Source: Triangularia verruculosa (Eukaryota > Ascomycota > Sordariomycetes > Sordariales > Podosporaceae). From it: a stretch of 64,000 bases of DNA. The stretch covers positions 124,001 through 188,000 of the forward strand of contig MU863884.1 in assembly GCA_033296885.1 (NCBI GenBank), read 5' to 3'. The position numbers and the translations under genes were made by a program. The notes under the pieces are model-generated. The model did not search any database and had not been told where the DNA came from. It was given only the letters and a program-made list of their open reading frames with translations. Within the stretch, counting starts at the first letter, position 1; every line of letters starts with the position of its first letter. Positions 44,456 to 55,788 of the stretch are shown piece after piece.

Positions 44456-44794
44456 ATGTCTTCCCACAGTACATCCCCCCCCCCCCCCCTCCCCTTTCCC
44501 TGTCTTCCCAGTCCCTCACTAACACAACTCGACCCAGCCACAAACCCAATCCTCTCCCCCAAAAACTACGCCTCCCAAATCATCGCCGACCAAAAAGCCG
44601 GCGCCCAGCTCCGCCAGCAACGGGAACAACAACAACAATCCTCCGACACCGCCTCCATCGCCTCTTCCTCAACAGACATCTCCCACCTCAAGGAGCAAGC
44701 CAAGAAGTCGTCGTCGGCAGACGACTCCTCCAAGCCAGCAAAGCCAGCGAGTAAAGAGCAGGCCATGAGGAACCAGATCAACATGGGGGTTTGA
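44456..44794 (+). CDS. Small hydrophilic protein of unknown function (89 residues)
   Basis: Exons 44456-44468 (13 nt) and 44538-44794 join to 89 residues beginning MSSHTTNPILSPKNYASQ. The 69-nt intron begins GTACAT, is C-rich, has a CTAAC branch site and ends CCCAG. After an NPILSPKNYASQIIADQKAG segment that looks conserved in style, the rest is Gln-, Ser- and Lys-rich and probably disordered or helical. There is no signal peptide and no membrane segment. I do not recognise a family. The TATA box, the unusual repeat-bearing leader, the clean frame after splicing and the stop before a plausible 3' UTR support a real gene. Confidence 0.65.
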   Translation: MSSHSTSPPPPLPFPCLPSPSLTQLDPATNPILSPKNYASQIIADQKAGAQLRQQREQQQQSSDTASIASSSTDISHLKEQAKKSSSADDSSKPAKPASKEQAMRNQINMGV

Positions 44795-45217
44795 GAACCT
44801 TCCCGGTGAGCAACAACACAAAAACAAAAAGCCAAATATCGACGACGGGCTAAAAAAAGATGGTACTTGATTTAAGAGGAGGATGATTAGGGGGGGGATG
44901 GGTCAGGGGCTGTAGCTAGCTCGGGGGAGTTGGCTAACTGGTTTTCGGAATACCAAGGTGATGGAGTAATAATACCTGGCGCGCGCCTCCCGGATAGGTT
45001 TGGGAGGGGGGGCGCGGGGAGGGTTAATAGGCGAGTAACTTGAGTAGGGCAGTATGATGACCAAAAAAAGGGGGCCATAGACGCATGAATGGTTATTTCT
45101 TTCCTTGACATACCTCCTTCCGTTATTTGGTTTCTTCTTTTGGCTTTCATAGCAAACACAGATATGCATACATACCGCATCTTCTTACCCCTCTAGCAAG
45201 AAGAAGAAAAGAAAAGT
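44795..45217. other. Shared 3' spacer between the small gene and ask1
   Basis: About 420 bp between convergent genes; no coding region is seen. Confidence 0.5.
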
Positions 45218-46785
45218 CTAAAAAGTATCATCCTGCATCTCCATACTCATTTTCACCAACGTAGGACTATACTCATACCCCCTCTGCCCTTGTCCACTCC
45301 CACTCCCCCCTTGCTGCTGTTGCTGCTGCGGCTGCCCAAACCCAGGCACAACCCCCGTAAAATCCAAAGTCATATCATCCTCCGTCCCCCCCGCCCTCAT
45401 CAACAACCCCTCCACAATCCGCCTACTCGCCTCCCTCGCCGGCGTCTGCAGCAACCTCCCCGGCGGCAGCGCAAACTGAATCGTCTTCGGCGGACTCATC
45501 CCCCCAATCTCGCTCAGCTCCCTCTCATCCTCATCATCATCCTCGCTCCACCCCAGCTCATCCCCCGTCGCGTTCATGTACTTGTCCTCCCTGTTACCAT
45601 ACACATCCTTCGTCTTCCCCCCTTTCGCCGCCGGGGTCTGCACACTCACCCCCGGCGTCCGCGGCGCATTCATCGAGTGCTTCAGAGCAGCGGACCGGTA
45701 CGCTGCTCTTGTAGGCGACATAAACGCCGCTGAACGGAGTTGCGGCAGGGCGATCTCTGGGGAATCACCAGGGGAATCGGCCCAGATGGGGCGGGTGGTG
45801 AGGGTGGCATCTTTGCCTTTACCGGGGGTGGTGAAGAGATTGGAAGGGGCAGGGTTGGAGGTTATTTTCCATTTTAAGGGGGAGACGCCGGTGTGGGATT
45901 TGTGGGGTGTAGCCATGACGCGGAAGTTTTTGTCTTTTAGGTGGTGGAGGACGGGGTCGGTGTTTTTCTTGTTTCCAAGTTTCAAAAAGGCGAGGTCGTC
46001 GTCGTCTTCGGAAGCGAGGAATTGGGTTGCTGTGTGCTGGGAATGTTCCGGGGAGTGGCGATGCCTGGGGTGCATAGACATATCTGGTAACCTCGCGGTA
46101 TGTTCCTGGATGAGCAGAGAGGTGTTGTCGTCTTCTTCCTGTTTGGGAGTGGGTTCGTAGCCGGGGGTCCCGGGCTTTTGGCTGTATTCCCGCTTGAGCT
46201 TCTCGTAGGGGGAGGAGAGGGCGGCCATTTGGGAGCGGGAGGGGATGGCTTTGCCGATGGGGGGACGGGGGGTGCTGCCGGAAATGTCTTGGTTGCTGTT
46301 GTCGAACATTGATTCGTCTTGTTGGTGTCGCTGTTGGTAGGCTACACTCGACTGGTCGGCCTCGAGTTGACTGACATCTTCGTGGTGTTGTTGGTTACGC
46401 GGGGTGCTGTACTGAGCGGTGCTCTCGTCAACTGTCCGTTCGATCTCGGTGCTCTCTTCGGGTTCGTTGTTGGCGAGTTCTTCGTAGCCGGACAGCGAGA
46501 CGTTGGCCGAGGCCTCGAAGAATTGCTTCCAGAACTTGGTCGCGTCCCAGACGTTTCGTGAGTGTTCGCCATACTGTTCGACAAGAGGCAAGATGCTGCC
46601 GGTAACAATGCGGTGCGCTCTGCTAAAGTTGTGGTCGATTTCTGGGACCTGTTAGTAGATGCAAATATTTGAGAAGACGTCAAAAGCGCACCTTGAAGGG
46701 TAAGAGTGATAGACTGCTCGAGCTTCTCGAGCTCCTCGGTGAGAGTCAATGGCCTTGCTGGCACCGTAGAACTCGGGCGAGACAT
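45218..46785 (-). CDS. ask1: DASH/Dam1 complex subunit Ask1
   Basis: Minus-strand exons 46692-46785 and 45218-46641 (50-nt intron) encode 505 residues. The N-terminal 90 residues (LTEELEKLEQSITLTLQEID, HRIVTGSILPLVEQYGEHS, WKQFFEASANVSLSGYEE) match the Ask1 signature. The chosen acceptor at 46641 keeps LQEIDHNFSRAHR in frame. Ask1 is part of the Dam1/DASH complex, which couples kinetochores to spindle microtubule ends. The rest is disordered, with many TP/SP sites that could be Cdk targets and a Gln-rich C-terminus. The end of the gene is G-rich and C-poor on the coding strand. Confidence 0.92.
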
Positions 46786-47032
46786 TGTGGCTTGTCAACA
46801 AAGATGATGCTGCGGGAAGCATTGGGCCCAAATTCAGCGGCGCGTCATGCTTGTCAATCGCGACTGCGGGGCTTTTTTGGCGGGGTTCTGATTCAGTGTT
46901 TACAACAGCCCACCCAACCATCTTGCGCTGAAGGAGCTCTGAAGTTTTAATAATCACAACGGGGTATAACCAGTGCGCCTAACAATCTTAAGTAGAGAAG
47001 CAAAATCAACCAAGACCGAGACCAAGCCGAAC

Positions 47033-47957
47033 TCATCTACCGCGGCCTCGTCCTCGCCCTCGACCCCTAGTTCTAGTGGCAGGCCGGCCTCTTGTTGACC
47101 TACCACCCTTGGTAGAGGCGGGCGTACCCGTCTCTTCTTCATCTTCCTCGTCCTCTTCCTCTTCCCCAGACCCTTCTTCCTCCTCACTCTCCTCTTCACT
47201 AGGAGGGGGCGACTCTTCCTTCGCCTTACGTCCCTTACTCGCAGCACGTTTGGCGTTTCTCCCCGTCCGAGCCGTCTTCCTGGAGGGACTAGCCGCAGGA
47301 GTCTCGTCTTCCGAGGCCTCGATAGTAGAACTTCGAGTGTTAATGTACCCATTCGTTGAATTTGAGGCGGTAGCTGCTGTTCGCTTCCTCTTCCTTCCGT
47401 CACCGCCGGCGGTAGGGTCACTAGGGTCCCATTGTGGTGGGCTGGACGGGGCTTCACTGGGGTCAGCGCGCGCTCTTTCTTCGATCATCTCGACATAGTC
47501 CTTGATCGGGAGTCTGAAGTCAAGGTATCGTCTGGGCTGGCCCTTCTCTTCTGGAGGATCCATGCTGTTCTCTCGCTCGTCGATGGCTTCCAAGTTGTAG
47601 AATTCGCGGAGCTTGGCCCAGATGCCGGGGATTCGGGTGTGTGGACATCGATCGGGGTCGATTCCATGGTTACGGAGGTGCTCACTTATCGCGAGCATGC
47701 GAAAGTGTTTATGCATTCCTAGTATACATGAGCATGACGGCAGGGTGGGTAGGTGAACGGCAGGTCGACGAACCTGCTGGTTTCCATCGAATAACACCCT
47801 TGAAGAGAGAAGCAACCTGATCGTCTGTCCATGGATCGGTAACTTCTTTTGGAGGAGCGGGAGTCTCTGAAGCGGCTGGTGTATCGATATCCATCGCATC
47901 GTCTGGAGTCGCGGCGGCCTGGGTGCTTGCGCGCCCGCCTTTCTTCTTAGGAGGCAT
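47033..47957 (-). CDS. eaf7: NuA4 subunit Eaf7 (MRGBP/CT20 family)
   Basis: Minus-strand exons 47775-47957 plus one base (47774) and 47033-47718 (55-nt intron 47719-47773) encode 289 residues. The conserved CT20/Eaf7 region spans about residues 40-130: [52 protein letters not shown]. Eaf7 belongs to the NuA4 histone acetyltransferase complex, in the Eaf5/7/3 (TINTIN) module. After residue 160 the protein is basic, then strongly acidic (Glu-rich), and ends in a GRGRGR repeat, suitable for nucleic-acid or chromatin contacts. The start MPPKKKGGR is basic. It lies 247 bp upstream of ask1 on the same strand. Confidence 0.9.
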
Positions 47958-48227
47958 GCTGATTCTGTGCAATTGTATTGTGATTATCGAATTGAGGAAG
48001 ACGAAGGGTTCAATTGCTGCTCCCGAAAGCTGTAGGTATCAAGTTGAAGCTTCAATTGAGTCGCAGCCAAGAGCTCCGACCGCTGTGGCGCTCGTGCCTG
48101 CAGCGCAATTGACAGGGATTAGAGAAGCTTTAGCGGGTCAATTTACGCGACACGGGCATGCTACGCGTTCCACTTGCCCTTCTCAGCACTGACCAAGAGG
48201 GAAGTGTGAACAACACCAAGCATCACA
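47958..48227. promoter_or_regulatory. Compact bidirectional promoter, eaf7 and GCP5/6-like gene
   Basis: Only 270 bp separate the start codons of two divergent genes, so both core promoters and leaders must lie here. No TATA box is evident. Confidence 0.6.
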
Positions 48228-51193
48228 ATGGCAGGCCTTCACGATGTAAATATTTACACCAACAGCTTTTTCTCAGATGCTCGCTTGAAGATACCCCCAC
48301 TTAAGAAGGAAATCACCAACAAAGACGACGACAATGACCCCTCCCAACTCTTTGCTATTCCGGACTTTTGGCAGCCCTCCAATTGGCTTGGCAAGTCTAT
48401 CGAGGAGATCAATAAACAGAATCCCTTATTTACTTGGGGGGCAGAAGGTATGTTTCCTTCTTCTCAAAGCACTGCCCATGAACTGATATATGAATAGGAG
48501 CAAAAGATGGGCTGGTCAGCTCCCAACTTCAACAATATCTGACTGCGAAGCTTAACCAAGACAATGACGATGCCTTCTTCAAGCTTCCGCCCATTCTAAG
48601 GGATCTTGTGGTCCAGCATGCCAAAACCCCTGATCGTGAGATAGTTCAGGAGGATGACCAGCTCGAACTTGATGACGCCCTATCCAGCTCTAGCGAAGAG
48701 GAAGACTTTTGGCTTTTGCCTGACGATGTTGTCAGCACAAAGCCTCAGTATAAAACATGGGAGGGCTTTGAAGACGCTCAAGAAGCGCCCAACTCTCCAG
48801 GGTTTATCACGGAAGCTGGACCGGCGGCGTTTGACTCCGTAATTGCAGCGTCAAACAAGGACACGGAAGACGCCCCACCAGATATACTGGACAACTCGAT
48901 ATACTCGGCCTGTCTTTTAACCTTGGCACTAGGGAGAAGCTCCCTCCTATTCTCATGGGACTCTGCCCAGAACTCCTTTATCAAAACTGCCCCTCAGCTT
49001 CGGACCTCTGGCATCACCTTGGATTTGGTCAAAGCCATTGATCGTCTCTGTCTCGATTGTGGAAATTGCATGAGACACCTTCAATACTACTCCGAGACTG
49101 CCTATGCTTCGTCATCCTCTTCCCCGACACGCATCGCCTTTGCTGGCGTCATTGCCCGTCTCATCACAACAGTAGGCTCGGAACTCAGCACCCGCAGCCG
49201 CAACGTCAAGTCCATCCTCCAACTCCAAAGCCTTGTCCAACCAGTCCACGCTGTCCTCTCTTACTTCAAAGACATGGTCAAAAAGGTTGCCACCGCCGCA
49301 ACAGACGAGGTCATGCTCTCTGCTCTTTTCAGGGCAGTCCAGGCAGCAGAATACAAAGACGATCTCCTCCGTGCGGCGACAAATGAAGTCTTGAGAATTG
49401 TCTCGCGCCCCTGGACCGACTTTGTCGAAGAGTGGATCGGCACCAGAGTAGAAGAGGGCATTCCTATCAGCAAAACAGGCCCAGGAAAGGGGTTCGTCAG
49501 AGTGGCAGACAAGATGTGGATTGATGACCAAGGCTTTGAGCTGGATGAGCCAGAGTACTTTCTCGACGAAGCCAAAATGCCGGGCTTCGTGCCGGGGGAC
49601 ATGGCCGAGAGCATCTTCGAAACCGGACGGAATCTCCGGTTCTTGAGGGAGCACCATCCTGACCATCCGCTGTCTAGACCGGACGCTGTGACGCTGACGA
49701 GGCCGCCAAAACTGGAATGGGAATTTGAGTGGGAAGCTATTTCACAATTGGAAGGGAGGGTGAATGGGTATCGGGATGCTGTCTCTCGTGTCCTAGCGGG
49801 CGGTCTCGAAGAAGGTGCACATTCGAAGTCAACGCCCAATGATACACCAGAGTTCACAGTCTTTGGTAAATCAGAAGCAGAGGTCGCTACCAGCATCCTC
49901 GTCTCCATCCGCCAACTCGACCAGCCATTGCATGAACCAGCCCCGAGCGATGGTTTGACGGCTCTTATCAAGTCTCACTTGTACTCCCGCATGGATCATA
50001 AAACGACACTCTCGCCACATACCTCCCTCTTGTCGTTGTTATCCTTCAGCCCTCTGCTAACATATCAATCCTCGTTGTTATCTCACCTCACCACCACGCT
50101 GTTATTCACCTCCCACTCCCTCCGCCAGCATCTTTCCTTATTACATCAATCTTTCCTCCTCTCAAACGGCCTCCTAGTCGCCCGACTCACGTCGGCCCTC
50201 TTCGACCCTGAGTCCTCCACCACAGAACGCCACAAAGGTATCGCCCTTGGTGGTAGCAGCAGCATGGGTCTCCGTCTCGGTTCAACCCGCAGAACCTGGC
50301 CACCGGCGTCTTCCGAACTTCGGCTCGCTCTGATGGGGGTCCTGACTGACTCTCTAGGGGAGAGCAAAGGAGAGGGAGGTCAGAGGACAGCAGGCCAGTT
50401 ACCTGGTGATCTGTCTTTCTCGATCCGCCACGATCTAACGCCGGAGGAAATTGATAAGTGCATGAACGTCGACGGATTGGAGGCGCTAGACTTTTTGAGG
50501 TTGTCGTATACGACGCCAGCACCCCTGAGGAGTGTTATGACACCACAGATCTTGTCAAAGTTTGACAAGATCTCCCGCCTTCTTATTCGAATTCTACGTA
50601 TGCTTCACATCGCAAACACATTGTTTCAATCACTTGTGGCACCTGGTTCTTCAGACAGCAGCAACGTCACCCTCCGCTTTGCAACCGAAGCCCGGCACCT
50701 CATCTTTTCCATCTCAAATCACTTCTTCGACGTGGGTATTACCAAAACCTGGAGAGGGTTTGAGAGCTGGCTTGACACCGTGGAACATGACATCACCAAG
50801 GACGGGACTGAGGGGACGATTAGCCCGGAGATGCTAAGACGGAAACACGAGCAGACGCTGGATAATATCATGTTCTGTCTCTTCCTCCGCAGAAGACAAG
50901 TACCCGTTATGGGACTGTTGGAAGAAATCTTGGGCTTGATATTACGATTTGCGAGGATTGTCAGGGTGAGGGAGATGGAAGCCCATCTCGGTGTGATGGA
51001 ACAACAGGAAGATGAGGAGTGTGAGCTGTATAAGAAATTCCATCGTAAGGTTGATGTTTTTGTTACTGTATTGAGAGGACTAAGCGAGAAGACGCCTACT
51101 GCGGAGGGGAGGAGGGGGAAGGAGCAGGAGAATACGGTGGAGATGCTGTTGGCAAAGTTGGATTTGGAGGGGTGGTATGGGAAGAAGAGGTAG
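48228..51193 (+). CDS. Gamma-tubulin complex component, GCP5/GCP6-like
   Basis: Exons 48228-48447 and 48498-51193 (50-nt intron) encode 971 residues. The Spc97/Spc98 fold is suggested by the long helical body, by QLEGRVNGYRDAVSRVLAGG and by the C-terminal GRIP2-like part (SFSIRHDLTPEEIDKCMNVDGLEALDFLRL is split by a variable loop). An internal segment, FKDMVKKVATAATDEVMLSALF, fits the N-terminal GRIP1 part. These proteins help assemble the gamma-tubulin ring complex at spindle pole bodies. The sequence is more diverged than GCP2 and GCP3, which points to GCP5 or GCP6; I cannot decide between them. An acidic stretch (SSSSEEEDFWLLPDD) lies near residue 150. Confidence 0.75.
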
Positions 51194-52105
51194 TTGAACA
51201 GCAGTATGATCTAGCGTTGTCAACTCGGGGGCTCAGGGGGCCAGATGGGGGATGGCCTCCAATATTGCATTATCCAATATCAAGAGATAACCTTAGATAT
51301 TATTATCACTCTATCGAATAACCGAGTTGCACACACAAAAAAATGAGCCCCACACTGGCAAAAAAAAGCTCTGGGCATTTTCTGAATGGCACTGAACTTT
51401 TTGTGCCGCCGCTCACCACAACGTCATTTCTGGGGTTGCCCCTCCACGCCGCGGAGGTCGTCCGTGTGTTGCGGCCGGGTGAGTCGACTGGTGAGACTAA
51501 ACCTGAATCGGGTTCGGCCAGTGACTCGAGACTCGACGTGGGATTCAGAAAGATGTTCGTCTTGTTCTTCAGTCTGAAGTTGGGGAAGCTTTTCTACATT
51601 CCACTGTTGGAAGGTGGGGGACGGGCCGCTGAAGGGTGCTGAAAGAACAGCTCTTCTCCCAGGCCAGTCCAGTAACGCTAGCGAACAAAGTAACCATCAT
51701 CAAACCAGTAGAAGATGTCCAAGCAGGTGGTGAGGCGGTTGAACAATGCCCCACTTTCCTCCAAGGCACTCGCACGCCCCTCCCCTTGCCATGCCTCCCG
51801 CTCAACTGCCCGCCACTGCCAAACTCTGCTCTACCTGACCTTCCTGCTCCCTCTGCCCGCAACGTCCTCTTGTTGTCCGCCAGCACTCGTTCTACTTTTA
51901 GCACCACATTGACTTGTTGTGTGCTCAGAACCAGTCAGCATCTTCAGCGGAATTCCTTTTTTAGGCTTTTACCGCCCAAGTAATCAAGGCACCTCTTCTT
52001 TGCCCTTGAACGAAACCCCACGAGTTTCCAAGTAGACAAACCTTCGATCAAGAAACGATCGAAAACCCATCTACAAACAAACGAAAAAGACAACAAACCG
52101 CCAAA
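51194..52105. other. Spacer and leader of the eIF5B gene
   Basis: Holds the 3' flank of the GCP5/6-like gene and the promoter plus pyrimidine-rich leader (about 51700-52100) of eIF5B. No coding sequence is supported. Confidence 0.5.
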
Positions 52106-55100
52106 ATGCCACCCAAAAAGAAGGGAAACAAGAAGGCCAACGACGATTGGGAAGCCGAAGCCTTCGGCGAGACCCCCGCCGCCGCTGATGCCTCCGCTGC
52201 TGCTGCTGATGGCGCCGCCCCCGCCGAGGATGAAGCTCCTGCCGGTGGCCTCATGGCCCGCATGAAGAAGATGAAGGAGAAGCGCAAGCAAAAGGGCATG
52301 GATGAGGACTGGCTCAACGAGGTCGACACCGCCCCCGATGGAGCTGCTGCCCCCGATGAAGCTGCTGCCCAAGAGCCTGCCGCTGCCCCCGCCGCCCCAG
52401 TCGAGGCCAGCATGGAGGACGAGTTTGCCCTACCTGTTAAGAAGGGCGGGAAGCAACAAAAGGGTGTCACTCAAGTATCAAAGAACCAGCTGGCCAAGGC
52501 TGCCGCCGAGAAGAAGGAGGAGGACGAGCTTGCCGAGGGTGGGAGGGTGTTGACCAAGGCTGAGAAGGAGAAGCTCAAGAAGGAGAGGGAGAAGCAGAGG
52601 AAGAAGGAGCAGGTATGTTTCTGCGGAACCTATCAAGACGGTCATGGCAGGAGATGCTAACGTATGGAACATGTAGGCTGCCAAGAAGAAGGCGACTGCC
52701 CCGGCTGAGCCCGTTAAGGAGGAGAAGAAGCCCGACTCCCCTGCCCCAGCTGCAGAGGCTGTTGCGCCACCCCCTGAGCCTGCTGCCGCTGGTGGCAAGA
52801 AGAAGAAGATCCCCGCTGCTCTCGCTGCCCTTCAGAAGCAACAAGAAGCTCTCCGCCGCGCCCAGGAGGAGAATGAAAGATTTGCTGCCGAGGAGAAGGC
52901 GAGGATAGAGGAGGAGGAGCGCCGCGAGGCTGAGGAGCTGAAGAAGAAAGAGGAGGAGAAGGCGAAGAAGAAGCAAAAGGAGAAGGAAAGAATCGAGCAG
53001 CTCAAGAAGGAGGGCAAGTATATGACCAAGGCTCAAAAGGAAGAAAAGGCCCGCAACGAAAGGAAGCTTCAGCAGATGTTGGCGTCCGGCATCACGGTTG
53101 GCGCCTTGGCCGGCGAGGGAGCCGAGGAGAAGAAGGAGAAGAAGCCAAAGGTGGAGAAGAAGAGAGGCGGTGCTATGCAGAAGAAGATCGAGGAAGAAAA
53201 GGCTCTTGCCGAGGCTGCTGAGCGTGCCAGAATCCAGGCCGAGGCTGAAGCTAAGGAGCAGGCTGAGAAGAAGCGCATTGCTCGTGAGGAGGCCGAGAAG
53301 GAGGCTGCCGAGAAGGCTGCTGCTGCCAAGGCCGCTGCCGATGACGATGTCGACGAGGATTGGGAGGCTGCTGCTGCGTCGGACCACGATGTTAAGGACA
53401 GCTGGGATGCCGATTCTGACGAGGAGGGCGAGAAGAAGACTAAGCTGCCTTCAAGACCGAAGAAGGAGGAGGAGTCCGGTTCGGAGGAGGAAGAGGACTC
53501 GGAAGACGAGGAGTCTTCTGAGGATGAGGACACAACGGCGGCCAAGCTTGCTGAGGAGAAGAGGAAGAGAGAGGCTGCCGAGCGCAGAGAGAAGGCCCGC
53601 CAAGCCGCCCTTGCTGCCCGGTCGGCGGACAACCTTCGCTCGCCCATCTGCTGTATTCTCGGTCACGTCGATACCGGAAAGACCAAGCTTCTCGACAAGA
53701 TCCGTCAAACCAACGTCCAGGAAGGCGAAGCCGGTGGTATTACGCAGCAGATTGGTGCTACATACTTCCCCGCCGATGCCATCAGGCAAAAGACGGCCGT
53801 CGTCAACCAGGATCGCAAGTTCGAGCTCAAGGTCCCTGGTCTTCTCATCATCGACACACCCGGTCACGAGTCTTTCTCCAACTTGCGTTCCCGCGGTTCG
53901 TCTCTGTGCAACATTGCCATCTTGGTGGTCGATATCATGCACGGTCTCGAGCAGCAAACTATTGAGTCGATGAACCTTCTCAAGTCCAGAAAGACGCCCT
54001 TCGTCGTTGCTCTCAACAAGATCGATCGTCTCTACGGTTGGAAGAAGATCGACAACAACGGCTTCCAGGACTCTTTGGCTCTGCAGAGCAAGGCTGTGCA
54101 GAATGAGTTCAAGAACCGCCTCGAACAGACCAAGCTTGCCTTCGCCGAGCAGGGTTTCAACGCCGAACTCTTCTACGAGAACAAGAACATGTCCAGATAT
54201 GTCTCGCTTGTCCCCACCTCTGCCCACACCGGCGAGGGTGTCCCCGACTTGCTGAAGCTTATCTCTCAGCTCACTCAGGAGAGGATGGTGGGTTCGCTCA
54301 TGTACCTGTCTGAGGTTGAGGCCACGGTTCTCGAAGTCAAGGCTATTGAAGGTTTCGGTATGACTATCGATGTCATTCTCTCCAACGGTATTCTCAAAGA
54401 AGGCGACCGTATCATGCTGTGCGGTGTTGAAGGTGTCATCAAGACAAATATCAGAGCGCTGCTTACACCAGCTCCCATGAAGGAATTGCGTGTCAAGTCG
54501 CAATATGTCCACAACAAGGAAGTCAAGGCCGCTTTGGGTGTCAAGATCTCTGCCCCCGGTCTTGAAGGCGCCATCGCTGGTTCCAGACTTGTTGTCGTCG
54601 GTCCCGATGATGATGAGGACGACCTCGAGGAGGAAGTCGAGGCCGATCTTGCCTCCCTCTTCAGCCGTGTCGAGAAGTCCGGTCGCGGTGTGTCCGTCCA
54701 GGCGTCTACCCTTGGTTCCCTCGAAGCCTTGCTTGATTTCCTAAAGGACTGCAAGATCCCCGTTGCCAACGTCGGTATCGGCCCGGTCTACAAGCGCGAT
54801 GTCATGCAGTGCGGTGCCATGTTGGAGAAGTCTCCCGACCTTGCCGTCATGCTGTGCTTCGATGTGAAGGTCGACAAGGAGGCGCAGCAGTACGCTGATG
54901 ACCAGGGCATCAAGATTTTCACTGCCGACATTATCTACCATCTGTTTGACAACTTCACCAAGCACCAGGCCGAGCAGTTGGAGAAGAAGAAGGAGGAGTC
55001 CAAGATGTTGGCCGTCTTCCCCTGCGTGTTGTCTCCGGTGGCGGTGTTCAACAAGACGAACCCTATTGTCATTGGTGTGGATGTTGTTGAGGGCGCGCTG

Positions 55101-55486
55101 AGGATTAATACTCCTATTGCGGTGATCAAACAGAATCCCAACACGGGGTTGAAGGAGGTGATCAATATTGGTAGAGTGTATGTTTTTTTCCCTCGGCTTT
55201 TCTTTGATTTTTTTTAAACAATGACTAACGTGGATATAGTACTTCTATTGAGCGCGAGCACAAGCAGATCCCGATTTGCAAGAAGGCTCAACCGAGTGTT
55301 GCCATCAAGATTGAGATGGGCAGCCATCAGCCGACGTATGGCAGACAGCTGGAGGAGAAGGATATGCTGTACTCTCTGATTAGCAGAGCCAGCATCAACT
55401 GCCTGAAGGAGTTTTACAGGGGGGATATGACGACTGAAGATTGGCAGCTGATTATCAAGCTGAAGCCCATGTTTGATATTGCTTAA
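52106..55486 (+). CDS. fun12: Translation initiation factor eIF5B
   Basis: Exons 52106-52612, 52677-55177 and 55240-55486 encode 1084 residues. About 490 charged residues (Lys/Glu/Ala-rich, coiled-coil-like) precede the GTPase domain. G1 is GHVDTGKT (near residue 497), the switch region has [13 protein letters not shown]3 is DTPGHE (near 559) and G4 is NKID (near 615). Domains II to IV follow, ending KPMFDIA. eIF5B uses GTP to join the 60S subunit to the 48S complex. The third exon is needed for the last 80 residues. The frame of the last junction (GT/T) restores [11 protein letters not shown]. Codons are strongly biased, as in highly expressed genes. Confidence 0.97.
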
Positions 55487-55788
55487 AAGCTTTTTTCATT
55501 ATGGTCGGCGGGTGGAAAAAAAAAAGGGAGCTGGGAAATATATGGTCTACGCACAAAAATGGACGGGGGATGGATGGGGTGGGGGGGTTGTGGATTTGTG
55601 TTGTTACTATCAAGTTCGTATCTAGTATACACAAATTGTTATGAAGTATGGTATCTACATGTCTGTGGTTTGGGGAGAGTATATTTTGAAAAGATGATGA
55701 TTTGTTTTAGCCAAGGTAGGTAGATTAAAAAAAGGGAACGCTATGTAATCATTGTTATGTTACTTACCAATTCAACTTTCAAAAAGGA
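55487..55788. other. Shared 3' spacer of convergent genes
   Basis: 302 bp between the eIF5B stop and the stop of the minus-strand MMS1_N-type gene. AT-rich, with several A and G runs; nothing else is seen. Confidence 0.5.

Noticed and set aside
47076..47498. Poly-Ser plus-strand frame opposite eaf7
   Set aside because: Antisense of the acidic Glu-rich tail of Eaf7.
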